Below, piece by piece: positions 11,558 to 22,468 of a DNA stretch of 64,000 bases. A program made the translations under genes and the position numbers. The stretch is from Phialocephala subalpina. Its lineage: Eukaryota > Ascomycota > Leotiomycetes > Helotiales > Mollisiaceae. Under the pieces are notes generated by a model. It did not search any database. It worked only from the letters and a program-made list of their open reading frames with translations, and was not told the origin of the DNA. The DNA lies in contig FJOG01000006.1 in assembly GCA_900073065.1 (NCBI GenBank), positions 1,614,787 to 1,678,786 of the forward strand. Direction: 5' to 3'. Position 1 is the first letter of the stretch. The number at the start of each line of letters is the position of its first letter.

Positions 11558-12211
11558 ATGCGTTTCTCTACCTCGCTCGCGATTCTCCTCTCCCTCGCTT
11601 CCACTTCTCTTTCGGCACCGGTCGACAAGCGTGCTGCGGCTGGTGTTCTCACTGTTCAGACGTATAATGACTTTTCTGTTTCCTCTGGAGTGGCTGGAAA
11701 TGCCCTCGCAGAAGTGAACGCCAAGTTTCCCGTAAGCTATCCCTTCTCCAGCTTCAAGCTCTCCCCTTCTAACAAGTTTTCTTACAGGTCGATCAGACGA
11801 ATCTTGCCGGCGTTGCGGCTGCCGATCTTGCCATTATTTCCACGGCCGCCCAAGTCTCTGAAGATGCTGAGACCGGAACTGGGGGTAAGATATCTCAATG
11901 TTCCTGAGCTCTTGGAACATTCAGAGAAGTCGTATGCTGATTTCGAATTTCAAGGATTCAACGATGCGATCGCCGCCGCTGGAGGAACTGGCACCACAGC
12001 CGGAACAGCTCTCCAAAACGGCAAGATAAAGAACAAGGTCCTGAAGTTGCAGACCGATGTATTAAGGATCCAAATCGAGGTCGCGCAAGGAAATACAGCA
12101 AGCCAGAGTGAGCTTGCTGGACAGCAGACGAAGTTGGCTACCAATGTTGCGCTTGACAAGAAGGCGGCTGGACAGGCTGCTACTGCCATTAGCTTTTCGG
12201 GAAGTGATTAA
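11558..12211 (+). CDS. Small secreted protein, conserved fungal type
   Basis: Three exons, 11558-11731, 11788-11884 and 11955-12211, giving about 175 residues. The N-terminus is a clear signal peptide (MRFSTSLAILLSLASTSLSA) followed by PVDKR, a Kex2-type Lys-Arg processing site. The mature part is Ala/Gly/Thr-rich and cysteine-free: VQTYNDFSVSSGVAGNALAE, then VDQTNLAGVAAADLAI, then an amphipathic helical region (KIKNKVLKLQTDVLRIQIE) and a Lys/Ala/Gln-rich end. Exon joins keep the frame (KFP to VDQ, and GG to FND). Proteins with this layout are found as small secreted proteins in many Pezizomycotina, but I know no biochemical function. It could act at the cell surface or during host contact; that is speculation. 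Confidence 0.82.
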   Translation: MRFSTSLAILLSLASTSLSAPVDKRAAAGVLTVQTYNDFSVSSGVAGNALAEVNAKFPVSYPFSSFKLSPSNKFSYRSIRRILPALRLPILPLFPRPPKSLKMLRPELGVRYLNVPELLEHSEKSYADFEFQGFNDAIAAAGGTGTTAGTALQNGKIKNKVLKLQTDVLRIQIEVAQGNTASQSELAGQQTKLATNVALDKKAAGQAATAISFSGSD

Positions 12212-13073
12212 TTGCGCGGTTGAGGTTTTGGTTGGAGAGAGGAAGGCAGGGAGGAGGTAGAGGGGAAAGGCTGGCTTTAATGTAAATATTTATGTGGGGT
12301 ATTATGGCTGGCCTAGAGTTGCTAATGCACATTGATTGGATGGTGTCTCTTCATGCTTGAATGTACGTACAATTTGATGGACGGATGTACCGCAACCGCC
12401 AGCTTCTTGAATCTCCCAGCCCTGCCTGGACTTTCTTAGGCTAGTCGGGAAATCGGAAATTTGAAGCGCTAGCAACCACAAATGAAGAGACGATAGATGG
12501 GACCTTGACGGTACAAAATGCTAAACGGTGTTGGACGAGACGAGGTTGTGTGGGGAGCCGCAAACAATAGGTATAGGGCTGAACGTCGTACTGATAGAAA
12601 CAAGGGACGATTCAAACTTTCGGTTTGGAAGCCATGGAATTAGAGTTTTTTAGCCGGCTTAGAACACCAAATACAGTCAATAAAGTTCTAATATCTCCAG
12701 ACGTACAAGTGGGAAGGGCTTTGACTTCTGCGCTTGCAAAAGATTCAACCTTTTCAACAAATTCAGACTGGGGAAGTGCAATGATGTGTAACGAACAGGC
12801 GTCCGAGGAGACCATGCGTATGAGAGCTGAGACTTGGAAACTACAAGTCTCGCTCTGCTAAATATAATTATAAGAGTTCAGCTGGAGGCTGGATGTTGAT
12901 AAAAATATCACTTCATCTCGGCTTGTGCCGAATTCGGCTAGAATGATCACCAGTGAGATCCAGATTCAGGAACGTCTCCCATTCAGGGGTACGCCCAACG
13001 CGTCTCCCTCCACACTTCACCTCCGCGATGTCTCAGAGAAAGAAATCCACCATGAGTTGCAGAAAAAGAATCG
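12212..13073. other. Intergenic region, no supported gene
   Basis: About 860 bases holding the 3' UTR of the small secreted protein and the promoter of the next gene. Short opposite-strand frames around 12612-12860 have no family resemblance. Confidence 0.5.
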
Positions 13074-14294
13074 ATGTCCTATTCAGAAGACGTCTTGCAC
13101 GGCGGCGACGCCATGCGATTTCATCGAGTTCGAACCCTCCGTCGAGCACTCATCGCCCTGATCGCTAGCATCCTCCTCTACATTCTCTTCGCGTACGAAC
13201 CCGTCAATATTCCGGTCCTGGCTTTCAGCCCATCTACTCCTGATGCCCCGGTATACCAGTCCCGTCCAGTATACGAATACACATCCCTATATCGTCTGAG
13301 AGCGAATATAAGCTTCGAAGAGAGGCTGGAGGAGCAGCTAGTCAGTCTTGAGAGAGAGGTTCGAAGCAAGCTGCTGAAAGAGGAGAAGGATCTGGTTGCG
13401 AAGAAAAGGATATGGCAGATCACTACACCGGACCTGGCAGAGGCATGGAAGTCCTGGATTTCACAATGGAGGGATAATAATGCGGGATGGGAATATAAAC
13501 TTTATACCTCTCCTCCGACAGACTTGATGCCATTGTTCGACTCGATACCGCAGATTGCGGAGGCGAACCAGAAGTTCCCCAGTATAAGGGAAGACTTGGT
13601 GCGGTATCTGATCTTATGGTACCATGGTGGATTCTACACGGCAATCGATACGTGGGATAGAGTAGCGATGAGGGACTGTCAACCTATTGTCAAGGTTGTG
13701 GAGGGGAAGAGGGATGTTAGTCTGGTAATAGGGGTGGATGACGATGAGCCATATTTGAGCTCCCAGACATTGAAACAATGGGGATGGATGAGAGGGTTTG
13801 GCTTTGGTCAAGCAGTTATGTGGGCGCCGAGGAGGTTTGATCCGATACTCAGGAGGGCGATTGTGAGGACTATAAGTCATGTCCTGGTGCAGGAGAGCCT
13901 TCCGAAAGGTAGCTGGAGTCAGAGACAACTGTCGAGGATTGGTTCGCACATCGATACATCTGGCGAAGTGAGTGGAGCTGGTATGTTCACGGACATTGTC
14001 TTGGAGGTGCTGAGTGAAAGTCTCGCGGATGGCCATGAAATAAGGGATCGAGATGCAGGACTAGAGAGGAGGGTGTCATGGAAGAAGTTTAGACATATGA
14101 AAGAGGTGATGTGGCTAGAGAGAAACCAGCTCAAGGATAAGTCGGACGAAGATATGCGAGGCCTGGCGGTCCTGCCCATCAATGTATGGGGCAGTGGGCA
14201 GACGCACAGTAAGTCCGGCCCATCTGAATCCGACGATGCGTGCGTCAACCATGTTCATGGTTGGCGACCAAAACGCCATAAGATCTTTGGTTGA
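13074..14294 (+). CDS. GT32/OCH1-like glycosyltransferase, type II membrane protein
   Basis: A single-exon gene of 406 residues. A basic N-terminus and one hydrophobic helix (ALIALIASILLYILFAYEP, about residues 25-43) predict a type II Golgi or ER membrane protein. The start could also be the Met at residue 14. The domain resembles the DXD-containing sugar-binding region of OCH1-like mannosyltransferases: RIWQITTPDLAEAWKSW, SIREDLVRYLILWYHGGFY, then the position of the DXD motif. Here that motif reads T-A-I-D-T-W (A190, D192), so the first Asp is Ala while the second is kept. The region GFGFGQAVMWAPRRFDPILR continues the family pattern. The missing Asp could mean altered metal binding, a different donor or loss of activity. 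Sugar and acceptor are unknown. Confidence 0.8.
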   Translation: MSYSEDVLHGGDAMRFHRVRTLRRALIALIASILLYILFAYEPVNIPVLAFSPSTPDAPVYQSRPVYEYTSLYRLRANISFEERLEEQLVSLEREVRSKLLKEEKDLVAKKRIWQITTPDLAEAWKSWISQWRDNNAGWEYKLYTSPPTDLMPLFDSIPQIAEANQKFPSIREDLVRYLILWYHGGFYTAIDTWDRVAMRDCQPIVKVVEGKRDVSLVIGVDDDEPYLSSQTLKQWGWMRGFGFGQAVMWAPRRFDPILRRAIVRTISHVLVQESLPKGSWSQRQLSRIGSHIDTSGEVSGAGMFTDIVLEVLSESLADGHEIRDRDAGLERRVSWKKFRHMKEVMWLERNQLKDKSDEDMRGLAVLPINVWGSGQTHSKSGPSESDDACVNHVHGWRPKRHKIFG

Positions 14295-14589
14295 TGCGTT
14301 CTTAATGATACCCCCAAATGTTTAATTGTAATCATTGATAACTTGCTTGTCCATTTTGCTGCGTGTATTGCATTGAATTTCTGATATTTTGCGTGTTCTA
14401 TGCTGAACTTCGGTTTGATCCTTCACTGAGGACACGAACTTGATCAGATTATCGTCTGGTGCAGCCTCTGATCCAACTCGATCAAGGCCACCATCAAGTG
14501 ATACATCCATTAATTACACTTACAATTAAATTCCGAAACTCCATGCTGCAACCCAAAGCAGAAAACTCCGGTTCCCGTGGAGCACCTGC

Positions 14590-16317
14590 TTAATCCTGCA
14601 TGGCAGTCTTCAGCTCCAATGGGGCCACGCAAGGATCCTTCGAGAATGTGGTCTGCACTCCCGCCCAAATAGCAGTCTCTCCTCCTGAAAGACCCCGCGT
14701 GGACTTTCTATCGAAATCCTTCTTGACCTTGATAGCAGCAGCAACGTCCGTGAAGACGATCGTTGCATTTCCACCATTGTAAAGCCAAATCAGCTGAACA
14801 CAATCACCGCCAACCAATTTCTCACAGAGATCCTTCAACTGGCGTTGACCGAACATAAAGAAGAAGCCAGCCTTGACGATGGTAAGGCGACGAGTGGCAA
14901 ACATCGGGTGTCCCATAGCCGCAAGAGTGTCCTCAATACCAACGACTTGCTCGGCTCTCGCATGCTCGACGATGAAGCGGAAGCGATTTGGCCTACTCTC
15001 ACGCTTCTCTCTTTCCAGAACTTCCTCGAAGGCTGCAGCGTCCTGAGCGAATTGGAAGATAACACCGCAATATCGTTGCTTCGCCTCTGCATCGAATCCG
15101 AATTGCAACTTGACGAGTGGTCCTTCCTTGACGGCGTTCGTGATGTCGGCTGCGGTAATGTTTTGTGGGAGGTTGAGGAGGAATACAAGGCGTTGTGCGT
15201 CACGCTCGGAGATTTTGACAACGCTAGGAATACGTCTAACGGGCTTGAGACGGGGACCGGCGGACTTGTGCTGGGGCTTGAGATCGATGACGTTGGATCC
15301 GGATCCAGTCGCACTCAAGGCTTTACCGGCAATGTTGGCCCATGAGGAAGCTTGCGTAGTGAATGTGTCCTTCTTGTCCTTGGTGGGCGAGGTGAGGGGT
15401 GATTGGGTGGGTGCTGGGATTTCCGGAGACTGGATATCCGTTCCATCATCAGTAGTCGCGACCGAAGCGGCATCAGTGTCCTGGACCCTGATAGTAGGAG
15501 GAAATTTGAAGTCGGTAAGCATTGGAGTCTTCTCGTCGCTGGTATCAGGGATAGGCGATGGATGACCATGATACAATCGTCGCTCAAGAGTGTTGTCGAA
15601 TTCGAATTCTTCCTCGCTATACTCCATCTCCATCTCTGGCTGCTCAGCCAACGGTTGCTGATTGACCAAGGTAAGTGTTCGTCCCGGTGGAAGACTCTTG
15701 CTGACAGCCAAACAGCCACCCTCCAGAGTCCTGCCATGCAACTGATCCATCGCCATCAGCGCGTCCGCCTCACTAGCCATGATAACCCATCGAAACGTCT
15801 TCTCAGCGCTCAAGCTGATCAAGATCGGAAACTTGTCAACTTGTCCCCATAATCCGAATATTGTCTTCAAGGGACCCGTGGGACCAGCCTTCCAGAAATC
15901 AGGAACGCCGTGAACGTATAGGGCTCGACCTTGGGATTCTTCGTTCGCGTACTTGGCTGGAATGCCGGGGATGTCGTGCGCGGGGTTGAGGAAAGCATCA
16001 GTGATATAAATATCTTCTGCTTCGACGTGGTACTCGTAGTCGTCGTTGTATGGTTGCATTGGAGGCGCGTCGGAGGCGATCATGTCCCATTGATACGCCA
16101 TTGTGGTGAGTGATTGTTTGTATTCTGCAAGGAGCAATTTCTGCGCTTTTGTTAGAACTGAATCTCCAACAAGGACTGGGAGATTCAGACTCACGGTTTG
16201 TGTTGCGAGATGATGAGTGTTGGAAAGGTCGAGAGATCGAGGTGCGTTTGTTGTGTTGACTTGAGATGGAGCTAAGGTTCTTAAGCGAGGACTGAGTGTC
16301 CGGAACGAACTTGACAT
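14590..16317 (-). CDS. RRM-like RNA-binding protein, uncharacterised
   Basis: A single-exon gene of 575 residues starting at 16317. Three segments look like RNA recognition motifs. The first is near residues 130-210, with an RNP2-like ALYVHGV and a degenerate RNP1 (FRWVIMAS), followed by MAMDQLHGRTLEGGCLAV. The second begins RLVFLLNLPQNITAADITNA. The third begins RRLTIVKAG and includes NATIVFTDVAAAIKVKKDF. Between the first and second lies a long acidic, Ser/Thr/Pro-rich linker. The aromatic RNP positions are only partly kept, so RNA binding is plausible but not certain. No introns are needed. A target or pathway cannot be inferred. A second Met at residue 73 (MAYQWDM) is an alternative start. 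Confidence 0.7.
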   Translation of the reverse strand: MSSSFRTLSPRLRTLAPSQVNTTNAPRSLDLSNTHHLATQTVSLNLPVLVGDSVLTKAQKLLLAEYKQSLTTMAYQWDMIASDAPPMQPYNDDYEYHVEAEDIYITDAFLNPAHDIPGIPAKYANEESQGRALYVHGVPDFWKAGPTGPLKTIFGLWGQVDKFPILISLSAEKTFRWVIMASEADALMAMDQLHGRTLEGGCLAVSKSLPPGRTLTLVNQQPLAEQPEMEMEYSEEEFEFDNTLERRLYHGHPSPIPDTSDEKTPMLTDFKFPPTIRVQDTDAASVATTDDGTDIQSPEIPAPTQSPLTSPTKDKKDTFTTQASSWANIAGKALSATGSGSNVIDLKPQHKSAGPRLKPVRRIPSVVKISERDAQRLVFLLNLPQNITAADITNAVKEGPLVKLQFGFDAEAKQRYCGVIFQFAQDAAAFEEVLEREKRESRPNRFRFIVEHARAEQVVGIEDTLAAMGHPMFATRRLTIVKAGFFFMFGQRQLKDLCEKLVGGDCVQLIWLYNGGNATIVFTDVAAAIKVKKDFDRKSTRGLSGGETAIWAGVQTTFSKDPCVAPLELKTAMQD

Positions 16318-17425
16318 TGAGGTGAGGCTTTTGCTACTAGAATTGTCAAACGTCGGTTACGGACATTCTGCTATGGCTTATTCGCATTCGCGTTCTTGGA
16401 TGGGCTATGACGCCTGCATACCTCATTCCACTGGAGTTTGCTTTGGTCAGAGATCTCCTTAAGCGAGGACCCCTGGATGTCCAAAGAAGCTTTGGACATC
16501 GAGATTGTACTTTTGCTACTACCATTCCCAGTCCTAAGCTACGGAAATTGGTCTAACTGTTAGCCAAGAAGATTCTCTTATTGTCTAGACGATGGTGATT
16601 CTCTCAAGTCTTGTGCTCCTAAAGATCTGTCATGTGATTCTGAGCCATTGAATTCTAGATTGCCTGAAAATTGGGTAGTAGTTGAAGCACCTCGATCATA
16701 TGTCTGGTTTAGAAACATACGTTTCATTGAGCTGTTAATCTAAGGGCTAAAGATGATTGCCTGCGCCTCAGTTTGTGGCTTCAGGTTCTCGTGAGACATT
16801 TGTTTTGATTCATTGCAAGATTGTCGGAATACACCCTCCGAAAGAAGACCCTTTTCCAAGAAGAATTGACGAACAGTAGTCCTTCAGACTACCTTGATTG
16901 TGGAGATAGCTTCCTGCTCTTCCAAGGCCTTTCAAGAGGATCAATATATGACAGCTGTGGCATCATGGGGCATGCTTCCTGACTGTTTCTTCTTTCCCAG
17001 GCTCAGCCATAGAATCTGTTCGATTCCTGAACTATCAATGAATATGAATAAGCCTTGCGCGCAAGTGTGTGCCTCTCCCGATAATGAGGTACGACGCATG
17101 TATCAAAGGACGCTTTCATAGTTTGCTTGTGAGATTCGCCTTTCTATATTTGGTAGGACACAAGGGTGCTCCTTTAGCATTTCCCATTTCCGCAGAAGAA
17201 ATTCGCAATTTATAATCTACAAATGAACTTCAGTCATTGTCTTATTCGAGCTGCTTCGTTTGTGTTGACCTTCCCACCCCGTCTAACTTTTTTCACACCT
17301 CAACACGCATTCTTTGATGCCATCTAATAAAATGCCTCCTCACTTCCATGAATCTGGAATCTCATTAAAGTTCCAGCTTTGATTGGATCAGTATTCTAAA
17401 CTGCCAATTTGCCGTTGCAATCACC
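16318..17425. other. Intergenic region, no supported gene
   Basis: About 1.1 kb between the RRM-like gene start and a BTB relic. Only short frames without family resemblance; no repeats or A/T block noticed. Confidence 0.5.
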
Positions 17426-18585
17426 ATGCCGCTCTTTCTGCTCTCAGCAACAGGCGTTCGGAATGTCCCACCACCACCAGACCTTCCCACCAAACTGGTC
17501 TCCGAGACCAAGTTCGAGGTTCGCGGTTTGTCACCCGACACTAGAATCAGAGTCTTCGGCACAGACTTCCATGTTCACTCAGCCATTTTTAAAGGTAAAC
17601 TCGAATTACTTCTACAAGTTCCTCAATTCAGCAGACAAGCAGCAACTTGGCGAGAACACCGGAGATTTCAAGTACATATGGACGACGATTATTGATTCCG
17701 ATGGAAAGGGCTGGGGTTTAGAAGATATTAGGACTGCCGAGGTGAGGCTTTGTTACTGGTATCTATGATTTATGCTGACCATGCAACAGGATACGACTCC
17801 GAGGTTGTTGAAAGTAACCTTTGATCATACACAACAGACCGCGGCATTTCATAATCTGCTCTGCGCTGTGTATGGCAAGGCATACGAATTGGCCTCGGCA
17901 CAACAACTGATTCTCATGACGGAGCTTGCGGATTGTTATCGTGCCCTTCCAATGCTGTCGAAAGCAGTGTACAAAGCTTTGATCGAGAATGACATCCACG
18001 TAAGTGATTGCACAGGCCAGCTTCTTACGATGGGCATACTTTTCTGACTTAGCGCAGATTTGCACCTACGCAGATGAACTGCTTCCAGCGGCCACCAAAC
18101 TTTGAAATGCCTCTCTCTTCCGAGATTGTGTCATTTACATATCCGGAAGAACTCTGACCCACGACCGTGTTGACAACGATGATCTTGCTCTGTCTATCAA
18201 GTTCGGTGACCGACCAAAAGTCCTCCTCGAAGTTATCAACAAGGCGAGGATGCAGGTGTTAACTCACGTGGTCGAAGCCCAAAAAGCAGTGTTCCACTTG
18301 CTGACAGTATCGCAATGGTTCAAGAAAGCTCACTCCGAATTGAGCTTCGAGTGGACAGTTGAGCTTCCAATCTATTACCGTGCTGTGGTTTCACTGCAGG
18401 AAACTCGTAGTCGCGAGTGGGATGTGTCGGAGTTCAGATCAGCACTGAAGAACCTGCTGAAGAATAACTTGGCTTTCGACAGGCAGGAATGGTGTGCAGG
18501 CGAGTCTAAGTCTCCGGATTACTTCCTTTGTGCTTGGATCAAAGATGAGGATCTGCCTTGGAAAGTCGACGAAGAAGATTGGTGA
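17426..18585 (+). pseudogene. BTB/POZ-like protein (paralog 2), frameshifted and nonsense-interrupted
   Basis: A relative of the BTB genes at 6.5, 19.4 and 61.4 kb that is no longer intact. The frame opens at 17426 with a Pro-rich leader and the core DTRIRVFGTDFHVHSAIFK. Right after that Lys codon (about 17595) the similarity moves to another frame (VNSNYFYKFLNSADKQQ), consistent with one inserted G. Introns 17742-17789 and 18000-18057 keep the rest aligned: AAFHNLLCAVYGKAYELA, TELADCYRALPMLSKAV, then ICTYADELLPAATKL. A TGA at 18103-18105 follows, where relatives have Arg or another residue, and the frame continues open through SLFRDCVIY to the family signature FLCAWIKDEDLPWKVDEEDW at 18585. 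A CGA-to-TGA change would explain the stop. The reading is a young pseudogene; an assembly indel could explain the frameshift but not the stop. Confidence 0.75.
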
Positions 18586-19435
18586 GAGGTGGGTGGGGAT
18601 AACATGGTGGGAGAGTCTTTCGTGGAAGTTGCACGCATTTTTACCGAAAAGGGAGGGCATGGTCGACTACTACCTTGCTCGTTTCCAACTCAATGAGTAA
18701 GTGTCTCCAAGCATGGAGTCTTTAGGACTGGATGAGAACGACGAGACTGACTCTGTTAGAACACCCCGCAATACCCCTCACTCAAAACAAAATTATTCTA
18801 AGAAACGCCTAGAGTATCGCTGGCAAGGCACGCGGATAAGAGACATTTCCAACAGTGGCGGGGAGATTGAAATGAATCAGTTTGTGACATACGCTCACTA
18901 GTGTCTTTTGTTTTGCTTCGTTGAAGTCGTCACCTCTCCGCTGAAAAAGGACTGCGTTTGTTGAAGCCTTGTTTCTATGTTGGCTTCGTAAGTAGGCTGG
19001 CAATCATATCGAGAACCTCATTGATTCTTCATCACAAAGAAGTTGCTAGATTTTTATTTGTTTTTGTTCGATTCAATGCGTTTGTGCTCTTCAATCTAAA
19101 ATCATGCTTGTAGCAAGTGATGCATTTATATGCAACATGGTGGCATATTTCTTTTCATAGAACGAGTGTCTTTGTTCTCACTGTCTTGAATTCATGGCAT
19201 GGCTTATTTCCTTCCTACTCGGATTGCAGCTCCTGACCACGCGACCTCAAAGACGCGTCTAGCACAACCCCCTCCCTTCCTTTCCATTTTTCTACACAAC
19301 AATCCGTCACGGATTATGAGCACAGCCATCAGTACACTGACAACCGATTCACCGACGGCTCCTCTTTGAGGATATCGACTTCAACTGATCTCCGCCAAAA
19401 AACACTTAGAGCGGACTTCAAGGTCGCAGTACACG
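18586..19435. other. Intergenic region between two BTB relatives
   Basis: No supported gene. The bases before 19436 form a C/T-rich leader. Nothing repetitive was noticed. Confidence 0.45.
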
Positions 19436-20576
19436 ATGCCAACCTCAAAAAGAAAGCGGCCGATCGTCCACGAGTTATTCGCTCCTGGCTTGAAACCAGA
19501 TGTTCGGCTCAAAGTCTTTGGTACCTCAGAATATCACGTCCATAGCGTGTTGCTGAAGCTTTATTCCGGATTCTTCCTAAAATTCTTGGACTCTCCGGAA
19601 AAGAAAGTCCCTGCCTCTCCAGAGTTCGCCTATGAATGGATCACGCAAATTGACGATGATGATGGATGGCACCTGGTTGCAGCCCAAGCTGCGCCCCAAA
19701 AGGTATGTTATCTCTCCTCGCCTGATGCTCATTGTTTGGGTCCCCTGCCAGTTTGCGAACGCGAGGAATGTCCTGATTCCAACCATCGGGACCCCGCAAG
19801 CACTTTGGATTGTCCCACACTGACACGGTGTATCATAGACTGGAAGTCTCCATGACCAGAAAAAGCAATCGCAACAAGAGGATGCTTTCCACGCCCTCAT
19901 ACAAGCTATCTACAACATGCCTTACATGATCTACCGTGCGGAAGAGCTTGCAGCCTTGTTCGAGCTGGCGGACTATTACTGCGCATTAAGGATTGTCTCT
20001 CGTACCCTCGATGAAGCGATAACGTACGGAGAAGAGGAAGGAGTTTTCTGGGGCTTGAAAGAGAATCCCTGCAGATTTCTTCAGCTAGCTATCAGTCTGA
20101 GAAATGAAAGACTCTTTAAAGAATGTCTTTGTCTGTCGCTCGGTCCATGGACTGATCCAGTATTCCGCAAAGGCGCAACTGGAGAGGTATGGCAGATCTG
20201 CGAAAAAGCCTGTTCGAAGATTTACGCGAGGATGGGAAGAGTCAACGAGAGACTGTTGAAGAGAATGCATCAACTTGCAAGGAATGACCCGGCAGCGAGA
20301 GACAAGATGCTAGAATACATGAAGAAAGTCAGTCTCAACTTTACCGACTCCTCCCCTGACAAGATGTACCTCCCCCAGTACTATCGCAAGCTATGGAACT
20401 TCAAGTCAAATGATGGCAAACAGTTGTTTCGGGACGCAATGGAAGGTTTGATAGACAACACATTGACACTTGCAAGAGACTCCAAAGCTGGCCAAGGAGA
20501 CTTCATCGATTTCTTCCTCTGCGAGTCTCTGGAATACGAGGAAATTCCTTGGGATCTGGATGAGGATCATTGGTAG
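19436..20576 (+). CDS. BTB/POZ-like domain protein (paralog 3)
   Basis: Two exons, 19436-19702 and 19839-20576, with a 136-nt GT-AG intron, giving about 334 residues. The N-terminal BTB core is PDVRLKVFGTSEYHVHSVLL, KLYSGFFLKFLDSPEKK and EFAYEWITQIDDDDGWHL. The intron removes a non-homologous stretch and joins APQK to TGSLHDQKKQ. The helical C-terminal half matches its relatives: AFHALIQAIYNMPYM, FELADYYCALRIVSRTLDEA, LRNERLFKECLCLSL, ending in FLCESLEYEEIPWDLDEDHW, the same terminal signature as the other three copies. It lies about 0.85 kb downstream of broken paralog 2 in the same orientation, which suggests local tandem duplication. No catalytic domain is visible; a protein-interaction role is inferred from the fold. 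Confidence 0.82.
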
Positions 20577-21136
20577 ACGAGTGGTCTCGGCGCACATTTG
20601 CTCACGCCTTCAGGGAGAACTGCAGGGCACGGTTTTGGTTGTAGACGGGCTATGAGATATCATCAGCATGGGCTTTGCATTACACGTGTTGATAGCTGTA
20701 AGGGTCGAGAACGGGGGAAGTATGGAAGGTAGCCAAGATATGAGCTCGATAAACTATAGCTGGGTGGTACATCGTCCCACGGTCTAGAAGATCTTAATTG
20801 AAGCGTGGCTGTACTTATTCAACTGGTGCGATGAGCAACTTAAGACCATGATAAAACTTCAAGCTTCAGTTTCCATTTTCATGAAACTTTCGATCTCCAG
20901 AAAATCAATAAACCATCCATCCACGAGTACATGCTTGTGAGAGTAACAAGAGACAGAAAACCCCCCTTGGCTTCAAAGCTGAATGTCTGTCAGACCTTTG
21001 TATCTTTCCTCCGCTAATATGCCGAACAGCCACCATCATTTTATGCGTTACTCCATTCCAACCAAAGACCATGACATGACGATCGCAGCTGCATACCTAT
21101 TCCGAAACTCGCTGTGTCCGATAGCGAGAAGAACTC
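20577..21136. other. Intergenic region between convergent genes
   Basis: About 560 bases separating two genes that point toward each other. I see only likely 3' UTR sequence. Confidence 0.45.
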
Positions 21137-22468
21137 TCAAATGTTTCGTTCAACGAAGCTTGAATGTCCATGCCGATGCCAAACAACACCGTAGCAATCT
21201 GGGCAGAAATCGAAGTTCGAGCATTCTCGACATTTGTACCGTTTGTCGTGGTAGTAATACTATTCGGAATGAGCACATGCAGATCATCATTGAGACCACT
21301 TACCTTCTTATCACAGCCGTCACATCTCCAGTCCCAGTTATGCGACTCAGGAATTGGAGCTGAACTTGGCCGCAGAGGATTATCGATTCCGAGTCCTCCT
21401 TTAGTTAGTGGAGGTTCTGCATCGATGACCTCAACCGTGACTCCTTCGCTTTCAGACAGGGAGTCATGGTCACTGATGTCCAATTCGTGATCTTCGTCAA
21501 ACCACTGCAGAGTTTAACATCAACGTCCGCCATTATACCGGAATCAGAAGTCGTACCTGAGACAGAATGTTGTCGACTTCTTCAGAAGCTTCCTCCCGCG
21601 AAGGAGGCTTGGCTTCTGCTTCCCCTTTCTTCTTCATCTCTTCTCGCTCCCTCATAATTTCTGGCATCGTTCTGTAGTAGCGCGTAGTCTCCGTTGTTAT
21701 TGGTTTCAGGAGCTTCATGGAGAAGTAGGGGCTGCGTCGCATATTCTCCAGACTCTGCTTCTGTTGGTTCGAGGTCTCGAAACGGCGGGATGATTTCCTT
21801 TCTCTTCTGAAATATTCCATTTCGGGCCTCGTAGGCGGCTGCTCCACAGGCTTCAATGTCAAAGTAGCTTCATAGGTCACAGTTTGAGCGCCACTGCCAG
21901 GAGTCTTCATATTGATTTGTAATGGCATGTGCTGCATCACTCCTTGCAGGCTACCCATCGGTATGGGAGATGTTGTTGCGACAGGTTGCTTCGCGGGGAG
22001 TTGATACTGCCAGCATGTAGTCATGAACATGAACATATGCTGCACTTGCCTCAAGTTCTCTTGATGCTTGGCAATCTTTTTTTGGCTACCGAATGCGTAT
22101 TTGAGTCGGTCTCCATAGTCTGGTTTCTTGGATCCGTGTGGAATCATCTCGTCGATGTCTTTCAATATGGCTCGACACTTTAGCGGATGAGTTGTTGTTG
22201 AGAATTGGATATGGGGGAGGGAGCATACTTGCATGACCAGCGTAGAGGCATCCTGCTGAAATCGTGGGGGGAATTCTGCTCCTGTGCCATCGATGCTTCT
22301 GGAAAAGACATCTACGAGACCAGCACACATGGTAACTTGTCCTGCAATCTCTAGCATTTCTTTTGGAGCTGAGCTGAAAGCACGATATCTGTCTGTGAGG
22401 GAGCTTGCAAGCTTATTTGCAGTTTCAGCAAGAGCTACTGCACCGACGGTGATGGAGAACGGATCCAT
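21137..22468 (-). CDS. PigL_N-type domain protein with C-terminal ZZ zinc finger
   Basis: Four exons on the minus strand: 22468-22229, 22177-21557, 21504-21304 and 21259-21137, giving about 394 residues. The N-terminus MDPFSITVGAVALAETANKL matches the fungal N-terminal domain known from azaphilone cluster protein L and from many NLR-like (STAND) proteins. The middle is helical and basic. Splicing a 44-nt intron at 21260-21303 joins WRCDGCDKK to YYYHDKRYKCRECSNFDFCP and then DCYGVVWHRHGH, which restores a ZZ-type zinc finger with its C-x2-C, C-x2-C, C-x2-C and His-x3-His ligands, followed by a stop at 21137. Reading through without that intron destroys the finger. The 51-nt first intron is in frame and may be retained. 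ZZ fingers bind protein tails or ubiquitin-related partners; no effector domain is present, so a scaffold or adaptor role is inferred. Start chosen at 22468 because the domain begins at Met-Asp-Pro-Phe. Confidence 0.8.
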
